Shown piece by piece: positions 54,437 to 64,000 of a stretch of 64,000 nt of DNA (its first letter is position 1; each line of letters starts with the position of its first letter). Origin of the DNA: Pterobdella sp. o SKG-2022. Lineage: Eukaryota; Annelida; Clitellata; Hirudinida; Piscicolidae. The position numbers and the translations under genes are program-made. Where the stretch lies: contig OZ038320.1 in assembly GCA_964035795.1 (NCBI GenBank), positions 16,059,760 through 16,123,759 on the forward strand, given 5' to 3'. The notes beneath the pieces are model-generated. The model was not told where the DNA came from. It worked only from the letters and a program-made list of their open reading frames with translations, and did not search any database.

Positions 54437-56330
54437 CCTTCCCACCAAACTGATGTAAATCAAAAGTATATGGCTTGAGTCGTTTAGAGCGCCTTGAATT
54501 AGAAAGTCCATAGTTGTCAGCCGTTAACGTAGGTGCACGTGGGTTGCGATAAGCACGAGGTCTTGATGTGCTATTGGATGTATTCGTATCAACTGGCGGT
54601 GTATTGGCTGGCTGTTTTGGGTCATCTGTCGGATCATTGTCTTCTGCTGAGTAATAACGTGGGTGGAGCTGGTCGATGTGACGTCGCCAGACTGGACCAT
54701 TGGGGAACAACTCATACATTTACGCTTCTTATGCCATGAACTTTGATTATAACTACTGGTACCCATCTTTTTTCATTATTACTTCTTGATCCACAGTAAC
54801 GAGCATTGCAGGTTGCTCCTTTTTTGTACAAGTAGCTTATTTTTGACACTGACCGAGTAGATTCTTCTGTATGTAACGTATGTGGCCAGCCTTCAGTGCA
54901 TCTTTGAACTGTAAAAAGCACCTAATCTTTCTAAGTTTTTTTGGCCCGTAATCCAGGATTGGTTGATTGCAACTGAGTACTCACTGTATTTGTGGTGCAA
55001 ACAACACTGATATTGGCATTTTCCTCATCTTCTTCAAAGCTGGTGTTCTTCCCAACCGAAAGACGGCTCGGTGCATCCGAGTTGCCACGATCAGTAGTGC
55101 GCCTGTACTCAATGCTGTAATCATCTTGGAACTTTTGAATCTTTTTATCTGCTTTCAGGCCAATTGTGTGTACTGAAGCGTAGCCGCCTTTGAGTATCTG
55201 GTTTACATCAATATTCAGCTGTGTAATTGTATGCCTTCCTAGAAGGTTTAATCCAGAAATATCTGCCACATTGAGTTTAACTTCTTCTTTTGCAGAGGTT
55301 CAATTTCCTAGGTCTGTTGTAACAACGCAAGTGCCTAGAATTGGCAAACGGCTTTTGGTAGCTGAATAGTAGGGGCTAGTGGCTGGTTGTAGATCTGGTT
55401 TGCCCAATTGCTTCCAAACTTTTTGCAGCAGAAATTGTCTCTGGAACCAGTGTCGATTTCGAAACTGAATGATTTGTCTTATCACCCGTAATTGTAATGT
55501 TGATTGGCTGTTCTCACTGATTGAATGAACTGTAGGAACTGCTTGTTGATATATGTAGTCAACTTCATTTGCTTTCTTTTTCTGTAAACAAGCCATTTCA
55601 ATATGGCCTTTCTTATGACAGTAGTTACATTCATGGTTCTTGAAACGGCAATCAGGTGCCTTGTAGTTTTTTTTGCCCCAATGTAAGAAGACAATAGATG
55701 AAGTGGGTTCTGACTGACTGCTTCTTCACTACCGGAGTTTTTCTATTTTGACGTATTTCAAACACCGGTGATTGTTTTGAACCATAAACTGTTTTTTTAG
55801 CTGCTTTTGATGCTTTTTCTGTTTCAAACGCCATTTGTATTGCCTTGCTGAAAGTCAAGTTTTTGTAATCTTGAAGAGGGCTTCAAGTACGGCTTCGTTT
55901 TTGACAGAACAATTGAAGCGGATTCTCAAAGCTTCGTCTAGCGGGTTCTTTGAGAGCTGTAAAATTATTTCTGTGATTTTGGTAAATAAGGTATACCAAT
56001 TCTACAGCAAATTATTGAGCTGGAGTCTTTCTGTTATCATAGCTATTGCTTGAGAGTGGGAGTTGGGCAAAGTCACGAATCATCATTATATCCACTACTT
56101 TCTTCAGTTCAGAAGCACAACAGGCGTGGAAGCCTTGTTTACAAAAGCTGACAGGCAAGGGCACACCATTTGGGAAAAATTCGTAGACATGTTGGGAAGC
56201 GGTTATTCGATGAAGGAGCTGGTGCAGTCACGGGTATGTGAATGACACTGTTAGCAGAGAAGTTGGTGCTATTAATAAAGAAGACGCCGCTTGTTGGCGC
56301 AGTAGGTTGGTTAGCTGGGGTCTGGGAGGG
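54437..56330 (-). pseudogene. Internally deleted Ty3/Gypsy retrotransposon (gag, protease, RNase H end, integrase end)
   Basis: Minus strand from right to left: a gag-like start (about 56,260-55,700), a CCHC knuckle CNYCHKKGHIEMAC (about 55,630-55,590), a protease start IDTGSRDNF (about 55,460) and ISGLNLLGRH (about 55,255). Next comes RRTTDRGNSDAPSRLSVGK, the end of the RNase H region, joined directly to the protease part, so the reverse transcriptase is deleted. NGPVWRRHIDQLHPRYY is the integrase C-terminus, followed by the stop and the LTR; the integrase core is also gone. No 5' LTR is seen. Frameshifts add to the damage. Confidence 0.85.
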
Positions 56331-56550
56331 GACAGATGTAGTACAAGCAAACGAAAAAACAAACAAAGTCTTCGAGACCACTTTAGTAAATGTATTTATA
56401 TACATATACTAAAGGGGACAGATGTAGTACAAACAAACGAACAAACAAACAAACAAACGAAAAAACAAACAAATAACGAATATTATTATAGTGGTAGAAA
56501 ACTGCCAAAGTTTTCGAAACCACTTTAGTATATATATTTATATACAGTCA
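56325..56550 (+). repeat. Diverged tandem duplication with CAAA runs
   Basis: GGGGACAGATGTAGTACAA, a run of AAAC/CAAA units, and CCACTTTAGTA appear twice (from about 56,328 and 56,414). The repeat marks the right side of the Gypsy relic. Confidence 0.75.
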
Positions 56551-57200
56551 AGCAAAATATGATAAACCAAATAAGCTGTTTTTATTCTTCCCAGCCCCTC
56601 AAACATCATCCTTCAATCTACAGTCATTTATTTCATTTACCCTTTTTTTCTTTTCACTAATTTTTTTAAAAAATAATAAATAGTTGAAAAACAAAAATTC
56701 TAAAATCATGTTTTCAGGTTATGAGACTTAATCATCCGATAGGGTTTTAAGTGCTTGGACAAAGTTGTTGCAAAAGTTATGAATTTGAGGGTGTTTGGAA
56801 GACTGTTTTAAAGAATTAGTGCAGCAAATTCAGTTCTTCTGTTCCCTGAAACCGCTTTCTCTCTCACTTTGGCTATGCCCATTGTGCTTGATGAGCTGAG
56901 TCTTTTTCTTTCGAGCAATGAAGACATTTATGTCATTGTAAAATTATCTTGTATTGAATTCTATTTTCAATTTTCAGCCAGTGTAAATTTTTTAAAACAG
57001 AAGTTATGTGATCAAGCTTTCTTGTTTCTGGTATTAATCTGGCTATGGTGCTGCACGTTTCGCATATCCAATGGAGAGATTTGCAGTAACGACTGTTTTT
57101 GTTACGAAAGGGGTGTGCCCAACTTGGTCAAAAGTCGCATTGAATAGGGTTGTCGTTTTAATGGATCACACGTATTGAATTAACCATTTTAGAAGGGATT
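56551..57200. other. No gene recognised
   Basis: A reading frame at 56,869-57,147 (plus strand) has no recognisable motif. The right part may be the decayed upstream portion of the LINE that follows. Confidence 0.4.
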
Positions 57201-58005
57201 TCCACAAGCTGATTTTAAGCATTTTAGACCGAACTATCGAGTCAAATGTCTTCTTAAAATCGATGGAAGTTTTTCCTCACAATTATATGTGATGGGAATG
57301 CCAGATAAATTGATGGAAGATACGTTTAACAAAATTGAGACCACAACTCAAAATATAGGTCTCTTGCTCGTGGCTAGCAAGACTTGAGCAATGCATCTTA
57401 ATCCCTCTTTAGAAAGTAATATTCATAAAATGAACGATGACGAAATTGAAAAAAATTGGTGTTTTTTTTCATCTGGGAGGCTACACCATCTCTTCACGAG
57501 ATATTAACAGCCGAATCGGCATACCATGGCGTGCTCTCAACTCTAGGAAAATTCTGGAATTCTTACTTACCACAAAAACGAAAGTTTGGAATTTCGAATC
57601 TACTGTAGAGTCCATATTGCTATACAGGTGTGAATTCTGGGTAATGACTGCAGGGAAAAAAGTTGACACCTACACTTTTATGCTTAAAAAAGTCAAAAAT
57701 TTCTTCTGGAGGGATAACTTAACAAATAGCCAGATATGCGGTCAAATTCCCAAAGCTGTTTATCATAATCAAAAAAAGACGGTTAGCGCTTGCTATACAT
57801 GTAGCTCGGCACAACGAGCCTGCATTTTGTTGTTCTCGACACCGAATGGGGCTCGTAGAAAAAGACGTCTAAATATGACACTTAAAACGTTTTTGAAAAA
57901 GATACTGTGCTAACTTTCAACGAACTACGTACTGCTGTAACTGCTGGGCAAATATTGAAAAGAAATTACGTCATGTCACCGAAATGCAGATCGGGTGCAC
58001 TACTA
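57200..58005 (+). pseudogene. LINE C-terminal half
   Basis: Words: NKIETTTQNIGLL and MHLNPSLESNIHKMNDDEIE (about 57,330-57,455), HLGGYTISSRDINSRIG, ESTVESILLYRCEFWVMTAG, FFWRDNLTNSQICG and TPNGARRKRRLNMTLKTFLK (to about 57,890). These match the region after the RT centre of a LINE related to that at 4.9-8.3 kb. The RT centre itself is lost. Ends about 370 bases before the polybromo start codon. Confidence 0.8.
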
Positions 58006-58378
58006 CTGTTGATTGAAGTTTTAATTATAATTTGAAATAATTATCAATTATTATAATAAAAAAAAAAACTAATTTATTAATTATTTAAAATGTGATAGTT
58101 TTAAAATTGAAAAAATAAATTGTTGGAAATGTGAAAAAATCTGTAGAAATAAAAATTTTTACTAAACAATTTTTATAAATTTATCAAAACACCTAAACTT
58201 TTTGGTTGAAAATTCTGTAAAAAAAAGGAAACCTTTTTTGTTAGATTTATTATTTAAGTAGGTAAAAACTTTTTGCAAATTTCTTTGTTATAAAATAGCC
58301 AAAACCGTTTATCGTTCATTCAGATTTGAATTTAAAGTTATTTTTTATTGGTTGTATAAATTTTTGGATTTATTCTAA

Positions 58379-58447
58379 ATGCCGTTTGAAAAAAAAAAAA
58401 AGGTAGTAGATGATGTTAAAAGAAAAAAGACTATAGCTTATACCACT
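58379..58447 (+). CDS. PBRM1: Polybromo exon 1 (start codon)
   Basis: Encodes MPFEKKKKVVDDVKRKKTIA and YTT, ending at a strong ACT|GTGAGT donor in phase 0, which joins to QDICENLFEIIRN of bromodomain 1. Basic N-terminus as in other polybromo proteins. The start rests on position and phase. Confidence 0.8.
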
Positions 58448-61400
58448 GTGAGTAACAAAAACTCAAAAATTGTTTAAAAATGTATGATTGAAGAAAAAAT
58501 TGACATAAAAAGTGATAAAAAATTTATTCAAATTTTTTAGATGTTTTTAGCGAAGTTAAAAATTATATAAGCATACAATACACGAATGAATTTGTTCATA
58601 TACTTAATAAATCAGCTAAATTAGCTTAAATATCAGTGCATATGATTTATAATTAATTAAAATTGCAATATGATTTTTTTTTATTCAACAGCAAGACATA
58701 TGTGAAAATTTGTTTGAAATAATTCGTAATCAAAAAATGGAGGATGGTTCTCTGCTCTGTGAGGCATTCATAAGAATGCCAAAACGAAGGCTAGAAATTC
58801 ATTTGCTCCTATAAATGAAAGACGAATTAAACTAACTTCAAAGTTGCTTTTTACAGAGAGGATCCAGATTATTATGCAATAGTGACAAGTCCAATAGACT
58901 TGACTGTTATGGGCAGTAGAGTTAAAGATGGTGAATACGCAGATGTTAAAGAAATGGAAGCTGACTTCAACCTTATCATCTCTAATGCTTTATCATTCTA
59001 CCCTGTGATGATCTTTTTGTTTATTTTTTATTTTCATCAAAATTTTTTTCTTTTCAATAATTTATTTTTTTAACATCAATAATTTCAATGTGTTGTTAAA
59101 AAAGAAAAATGTTCACATTTTATTGTCCATGTGTATTCCAAGATATCGAGTTGGTGCCATAAGTTTATGGTTTTATTGTTTTTACTAAGAAACATGGTTT
59201 TAGAAATTTATGTTATAAAAGTTTATATTAGATCACAACATAACAAAAATAAAAAAAATATATATATATATATATAACTTACATTTATTCTTTATAAAAA
59301 AACTTTATGTATTTGCTGCACCCGTTTCGAATATTTTCTTCAAAATAATAAAATCTTTCTCTTGACATAACTCATTAGTGGATATGTTCATGACTGCTAC
59401 TTTTTTATTATTCAAGCAAAACAGTAAAGAAGCTTTACAGGCAAAGGAACTTGCTTCACTTTTTGTAGAATCTAAGCGAGAGTTGATGGCTCAAGCAGCT
59501 GAAGCCATTTGTTCCATTGCTGATGAACATCAGCAAAATGAGTAATACTTACTTTAAATTTTTTAAATGCTTAATTTATTATTTTAAAAAATTTTATCAC
59601 AAAGAGAAAAAGATCAATTTGATAATACAAAAAACTTTCAAGAAGAGTCATCAATAACAATTAATGAAAAGAAAGAGGAAAATGTTGAAACAGAGATAAA
59701 ATTGTGCTGTCAGCAACCGAGTACTATTTTGTCTCCACCTCCTCCTCTTGTCGCTAACAATCATTTCAGTCCAATTAAACCGAAGACTGAAGGGTTGGGT
59801 GATAAAGTATTATGATGTAGCAATCTTATAGCATACAAGTTTCACATGTTTTTATTATAAAAAAACTACTCTATGTTTATAAATTTATGAATTTTTCATG
59901 TTTATATATTCTATTTTTAATTACTAAATATTGAAAGATTGTTTCAAATGATTTATCTCAGTGTGGTGGATGAATCAAGCAGAAGTGCATTTTCAACTAT
60001 CACATCAGGCTCTGAAATGGATGATGAGGCGATTTTTGATATTTTCTTTGTTAAAGATACTGGTTTTTATTTAAAAAAATCATTTATAGTATTATTATCA
60101 CTTGAAGTTTAATTATTTGAAAAGAATTGAATAAGTTATTAAGATTAGCAGTTCAGGATACTAGCTTCCGTCATTTGATTTAATTATTATATAAACGTGT
60201 TTTTCATAATATACTACACAGTCAAAGGTGAACAAAAATGTGGGAGATGTTTCTGAAGTGAAGAAGAAGAAGAAAGGTAGAAGAACTAATAAAGAGGTGG
60301 TTTACCTTTTTTCATTTATCTGTGCAGTCTTATACCTATTTATCTTTTCATAACTATTTTTACTTTGCTGCAAAGAAAATATTTTTTTGAGCCTGAAACC
60401 TTCATTCATAATTTAATTTTTTTTAATAAAAAATATATTTTTTATTCATTTTTTTCAAAAACAGTAACGACCAGGTTTCGAAAATTTTTAATTGATTTAA
60501 AATACTCAATTGCCAGCATTAATAATTTCTTATTAATTATCTATTATAGATCCAAAGAGCTCGTATGTTGGAAATGGCAAGTGAAGAATCTAATAATGTA
60601 AGCACTTCAGAGCAGACTACAGAAGAGGATGATGGTAACATGATCGAACAACTCTTCAGTACCACTGTGGTCTCTGCTGAGGGTTTGCAGTCATTCACTG
60701 AGTTTTTCAAGATTGTTCCTTCCAAAACGGTTTGTTAACAGCCGTTTATCTCTCACTTTGATAGCTTTTAACAAATGTTTTTTTTTAATTTTTTCAAGCT
60801 TTGAACAAATTTTAAAAAATTACTCAATTTTTCATAGAAATGTCCCATTTATCACCAAGTGGTGAAGGATCCAATGGATTTACGCTCTATTGCTCGTAAG
60901 ATTCAAGGAGGGGAATATGCAACTGTGGATGATCTCATTAAGGATTTCATGTTGATTGTTACTAATGCCAAGTCATATAATGAGCCTCACACAAGAACAT
61001 ATAAGGCGAGTCATCTTTTCAAAATTACTAGGCAATAAAAAAATCAATGTACTTTTTAGGAAGCGAACTTCATGAAAAAACATCTGTTGAACAAAAAACA
61101 AGAGTTGGAGCAAAGAAAGCAAATGCGCTCTCAACGAACCAGGTTTATCACATGTATTATAGAATTTCTCAATTGCTCATCAAATTTTTGCAATTGCTTA
61201 AAACTATGTCTGTTAGAATAACTAATTTTTATTCTTCTCATATAATTGTGTCTTTTAGGCCATTCTAATTCTTACCAAATCGTTGCAATTGATCACTAAA
61301 TTTTTAAAAATAATTGTAAAAAATGTATATAATAATTTATTTTAAATATTTCTATATATAATAAAAATTTTACATGTTTGGTTTAAAAAATTTTCATTTC

Positions 61401-63895
61401 TATGACTTGAACTTTGCAAAAAAGCTCATTTCAGGACCAAACATCATTCCATCAACACTCAAGAGCTTCTTGTGTGCAACTTCATAGATATGTTCTTATT
61501 GAAATGGCCATAAAACTAAGAAATTGTTGGATACCTTTTGCAACATCAAAAAGTTCGCTTTAACTATCATCCACTTCAAGACTACTTCTCACTTTTTTGA
61601 AGATTGATTGTAAAACACACCTAAGCTATTAATAAATTTTCAGCTTTTGCATGCTCCAAAAAGTTAATATTTGAGGATTTTTTCAATAAAGTTTTATAGA
61701 TGAATGAAGGCCAATTAGAGGGACTTAGCCACAAAAATGTTCTTTTCTGTAACTCACCATCAAAAAAATTTCATCTGTTGTATTCCCAAATTGCATCTCA
61801 TTTTTTATATCATTTTGTTTTATGAATTTATCCATCATATGGTCTAATAACATTATGACTTATTTAATTCGCTTTAAAACCTTGTAATTAGATTTGTCCT
61901 AAGTACCTCTTTTTTTTTTATATACAATGACCTTGCGGCATATACCACTGAGATGGTGTATTAGCTTTAAAGATGATGTTCTAATAGATGCACCATCTAC
62001 TCTAGATTTCAGCAACAAAATCTGAAAGACCCTCTGTTTTTTTAGAACCCATGCTTTTATTTATGTCAATTTCTATGATGATAGCTTCCAAACTCGTCAA
62101 CTTTTGAAACTATAACAGACTTTTGAAGTTCAATTTCTGGGGTTGCATCATGAACTTCTAAGAATTATAAACTGCCTCGTTTCAATTGCTGAGTATCACG
62201 TTTACTCCAAATAAAACTGAAGTCACTGATTTTTATTCTTGCTTTGGATGTGACCACGTGGAACTGCAGAAGTGCTCAAAAATTTGAGGACCTTGTTAGG
62301 ATGTAGAAAGTCTCAACAGGCCTATGGTTTTGGGAAAAATATGATCGTAGTCTTACTCTAATTAATTTCAGGATGTGATAATACATTGTCGACGCTATAT
62401 ATTGGCGAAGATAAAGCAAAAATTGGTCAGATGTTACCTCGACGTTCTTCTTGGAGGAAAAAGTAGAATCTAGAAACATGAAGCCTTGCTCTGTTCAGGG
62501 AAAGTTAAAATTATGTGTCAGACCATATTATATTTTACTAGCTAAATGTTTTTGTTTTTAGTCTATTGCACAATTGGAAAACTTGTCTTTTTTAAAGACA
62601 CTCGAGGAATCAGAAGAAACTGCAATAGCGAAATGTTTTTGTCGTTTATAATATTTGAGGTGATATTTAAAATATGCGTTCTGTCTGGTTTAGATACTAC
62701 AGTTGTCTTATTCCTGCTGATATACGGCTCATGTTTATGTCAACCATATTATACATTACTTCCCTACTTTTCTCAGATACACCATTTAGATTAGATTACT
62801 GGTACATTATACCGTAACTTTTAAAATAGGCTGTTTTAGCTGGACACGTTTTCATGACTACCAGCTCAAGTTAATGTTCACCTCGAAATTATCGAAATAA
62901 AAAATTCTTTCCACACTGGCAGTTTTCCTTTCAGTTTTCAATTGGGATTGTCTGTCAAGTTAAATTATAACAATACCAGAATGTTAGTGTGGCAATACCT
63001 ACTACCTAATTCTACTGATATCCAGGTTATAATAGAAAAGCAGCCTTTAGTTACAGGTGATAAGTTGGATGTACTTTAATGTCGAGCTAGTAGTAATGTC
63101 TAGTTAGATTTACAGCTGTACACGTCCCAGTAGCTGGGATTAACAGCAGTTGGCCTCAATTATTGATACTACTTATATCGTAAAAGGAGCCATTGATTTT
63201 TGAAAAATTTATATAGACTGCCAGCCCGAGCTAACGTCTAACTTGAAATTATCAAGATTCGCCCTTTCCCTCACTTGGGCAGTTTGCCTTGCCGTTATCA
63301 AAAAAGAATGATGATCCACTAGACCAAATGACAATGATTTCCAAAATATCTGTTTGTTGATATCTGCCACCAGAGTCCTCTGTTATCCAGGTTATAACAG
63401 GAAAGCAGCCTTAAATTGTAGGCGCTTAGCTTATTGCAGTTAACGTCGTGTTAGAGACTTCGGAGTACAGAAAAACGTTAAAAATAAATTTTAAAAAATT
63501 ATAATACCGATAACTAAATTTTAAGGATAAGGAACCAGTTTCAAGCAATAGGAAACATGTCTTCGGTTTTTGCTGCACTCAAGTCCGAGTCAGAAGATGA
63601 AAGGTTTTCTTTTTATTTTCTATTCAAGTTTGTTTTTAATAAAGTTTATTACTAGGTTACTGAATTCTGCTTGCGAAATATTTTTCTTACTAGTTTTATA
63701 AAATTTTTGAATTTATTTGCCTTATTCTAGAATTATATTGGTTTTTGTTGGGATTTTTAGAATGGGCAGTGATGGTGAGTTCTCTGAAAGTGGCCATGGT
63801 AATGAACAATGGGCCTTGTTTAATGCTGTCAAGTCTTATACTGATGCTTCTGATGCTATCCTTTCTGAACCTTTCCTTAGACTACCAAGCAAAAG
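58379..63895 (+). CDS. PBRM1: Polybromo (PBRM1/BAF180), 5' part; continues past the right edge
   Basis: Polybromo is a multi-bromodomain subunit of the PBAF SWI/SNF chromatin remodeller and reads acetylated histones in the nucleus. Placed exons: 58,379-58,447; 58,692-58,789; 58,857-59,004; 59,417-59,541; 59,605-about 59,793; 59,962-60,028; 60,222-60,296; 60,550-60,729; 60,838-61,005; 61,060-61,142; 63,539-63,603; 63,761-63,895. Bromodomain 1 includes CEAFIRMPKR, EDPDYYAIVTSPIDL and SNALSFYP with the acetyl-lysine Asn; bromodomain 2 includes CPIYHQVVKDPMDL and TNAKSYNEP; bromodomain 3 begins EPFLRLPSKR. A linker reading FAALKSESEDE resembles that before bromodomain 3 of animal polybromo. One or more linker exons between 61,142 and 63,539 are not found. 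The human protein has six bromodomains and two BAH domains; those lie outside. Confidence 0.92.
58692..58789 (+). CDS. PBRM1: Polybromo exon 2 (start of bromodomain 1)
   Basis: Encodes QDICENLFEIIRNQKMEDGS and LLCEAFIRMPKR. Its end, CGAAG, is followed by GCTAGA, a GC donor; the 67-base intron closes at TTTACAG and restores PKR-REDPDYY. Confidence 0.92.
58857..59004 (+). CDS. PBRM1: Polybromo exon 3 (core of bromodomain 1)
   Basis: Encodes EDPDYYAIVTSPIDLTVMGS to IISNALSFYP, including the ZA loop and the conserved Asn. Donor CCT|GTGATG. Confidence 0.94.
59417..59541 (+). CDS. PBRM1: Polybromo exon 4 (end of bromodomain 1)
   Basis: Encodes QNSKEALQAKELASLFVESK and RELMAQAAEAIC, the last helix and start of the linker. 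Donor GA|GTAATA, phase 2. Confidence 0.9.
59605..59793 (+). CDS. PBRM1: Polybromo exon 5 (linker)
   Basis: Acidic and Ser/Pro-rich linker (VETEIKLCCQQPSTILSPPP). The end at 59,793 (GG|GTTGGG) keeps phase with the next exon; a donor at 59,806 would not. Confidence 0.7.
59962..60028 (+). CDS. PBRM1: Polybromo exon 6 (linker)
   Basis: Encodes VVDESSRSAFSTITSGSEMD and DE. Either it ends at a third GC donor (GAG|GCGATT) or extends 21 bases to TTT|GTTAAA; both keep the phase. Confidence 0.65.
60222..60296 (+). CDS. PBRM1: Polybromo exon 7 (basic linker)
   Basis: Encodes SKVNKNVGDVSEVKKKKKGR and RTNKE, a probable nuclear-localisation-type basic run. Acceptor CACAG, donor GAG|GTGG, phase 0 both ends. 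Confidence 0.75.
60550..60729 (+). CDS. PBRM1: Polybromo exon 8 (start of bromodomain 2)
   Basis: Encodes an acidic lead-in and MIEQLFSTTVVSAEGLQSFT with EFFKIVPSKT, helix Z of bromodomain 2. Acceptor TTATAG, donor ACG|GTTTGT. Confidence 0.88.
60838..61005 (+). CDS. PBRM1: Polybromo exon 9 (core of bromodomain 2)
   Basis: Encodes KCPIYHQVVKDPMDLRSIAR and VTNAKSYNEPHTRTYK. The usual PDYY is PIYH here. Ends AAG|GCGAGT, a GC donor; no GT nearby keeps the frame. Confidence 0.93.
61060..61142 (+). CDS. PBRM1: Polybromo exon 10 (end of bromodomain 2)
   Basis: Encodes EANFMKKHLLNKKQELEQRK and QMRSQRT, the last helix. The intron before it is 54 bases. Donor AG|GTTTAT, phase 2. Confidence 0.9.
62858..63115 (+). 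repeat. R250 dispersed repeat, copy 3
   Basis: The most diverged copy; shares TCGAAATTATC, AATACCAGAATGTTAGT and CTACTGATATCCAGGTTATA with the others. Confidence 0.65.
63217..63460 (+). repeat. R250 dispersed repeat, copy 4
   Basis: Close to copy 1: CACTTGGGCAGTTTGCCTTG, AAAAAAGAATGATGATCC and CTCTGTTATCCAGGTTATA. It is in tandem direction with copy 3, about 100 bases away. Confidence 0.75.
63539..63603 (+). CDS. PBRM1: Polybromo exon before bromodomain 3
   Basis: Encodes FQAIGNMSSVFAALKSESED and E; start after AACCAG and end at AG|GTTTTC, phase 2. Its phase-0 start does not fit exon 10 directly, so another exon must lie between. Confidence 0.75.
63761..63895 (+). CDS. PBRM1: Polybromo exon, start of bromodomain 3
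   Basis: Encodes RMGSDGEFSESGHGNEQWAL to LSEPFLRLPSKR. The donor AG|GTAATC follows PSKR in phase 2, the same place as the GC-donor intron in bromodomain 1. The exon could start 30 bases earlier at an in-frame acceptor (63,731). Confidence 0.85.
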
Positions 63896-64000
63896 GTAAT
63901 CATAATTTAATGTGATTTTTTATTTCACTTTCATGGCGCGTTAATAATTTAATCATTGATCTTTTTATTGTTTTTAATTTCCATGAATTTTTGATTTGTA

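Larger units (their letters stand above)
61143..63538. other. Long polybromo intron region
   Basis: Probably one or two introns with a missing small exon. Two R250 copies (62,858-63,115 and 63,217-63,460) lie here. On the minus strand between about 61,430 and 62,480, scattered words such as VAHKKLLSVDGMMFGPEM and DQFLLYLRQYIAS suggest an old decayed protein-coding transposon, not identified. Confidence 0.45.

Noticed and set aside
56869..57147. Membrane-like reading frame on the plus strand
   Set aside because: Hydrophobic, but no start context, no motif, no splice support, and next to a LINE relic; treated as chance.
62546..62794. Hydrophobic frame in a polybromo intron
   Set aside because: AT-rich chance frame; no homologous motif and no splice sites in phase with polybromo.
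63570..63603. ATG at 63,570 as the start of a separate second bromodomain gene
   Set aside because: The frame is open upstream to a splice acceptor at 63,538 and the residues match the polybromo linker before bromodomain 3, so it is an internal exon.

Overview
This window reads as AT-rich (roughly 70% A+T by eye) nuclear DNA from an invertebrate animal. It has spliced host genes with many short introns, and most of the rest is decayed retrotransposons, microsatellites and foldback repeats. The LINE and Penelope mix resembles what is common in cnidarians, flatworms and some arthropods, but nothing here fixes the species. There is one 200-N assembly gap at 28,130-28,329.

Two host genes are clear. 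(1) ADRM1/Rpn13, the proteasomal ubiquitin receptor, lies on the minus strand from 43,035 (ATG) to 23,905 (stop). Nine exons can be placed, from the Pru domain through the C-terminal UCH37-binding domain. They make a coding sequence of about 1.1 kb stretched over 19.1 kb because the introns are full of retroelements; part of the middle is lost in or beside the N gap. (2) A polybromo (PBRM1/BAF180) gene starts at 58,379 on the plus strand and runs off the right edge. Its visible exons carry bromodomains 1 and 2 and the first part of bromodomain 3. At least two of its introns appear to use GC donors. A third host-derived piece is a broken sterol-carrier-protein-x (SCPx thiolase) fragment at 44,645-45,017, cut off by a Penelope-derived foldback.

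Layout: 1-1.8 kb RTE-type LINE (+); 4.2-4.9 kb LINE ORF1 fragment interrupted by a LINE on the minus strand (4.9-8.3 kb); 8.4-9.2 kb 5' end of an RTE-type LINE; 9.7-13.0 kb a Penelope-like element (PLE) between nested inverted repeats; 13.4-16.4 kb an almost full-length LINE (+); 16.5-18.3 kb a LINE with a restriction-like endonuclease domain (-); 20.2-21.9 kb MULE and RTE remnants; 22.3-23.0 kb LINE (-); 23.9-43.0 kb ADRM1 with LINEs inside its introns; 43.5-48.9 kb a nest of foldback repeats, the SCPx relic, PLEs and a split MULE; 49.3-52.1 kb LINE ORF1/ORF2 and a PLE fragment; 53.4-54.1 kb LINE; 54.1-56.3 kb an internally deleted Ty3/Gypsy element whose LTR holds an array of heat-shock-element motifs; 57.2-58.0 kb LINE; 58.4-64.0 kb polybromo.

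The transposon proteins are nearly all broken by stops and frameshifts and are probably not functional. The most interesting signals outside plain annotation are the hammerhead-ribozyme-like folds in the PLE repeats (with a compensating change in stem I between copies), the heat-shock-element array in the Gypsy LTR, the GC-AG introns in polybromo, and the layered insertions around 45-49 kb.
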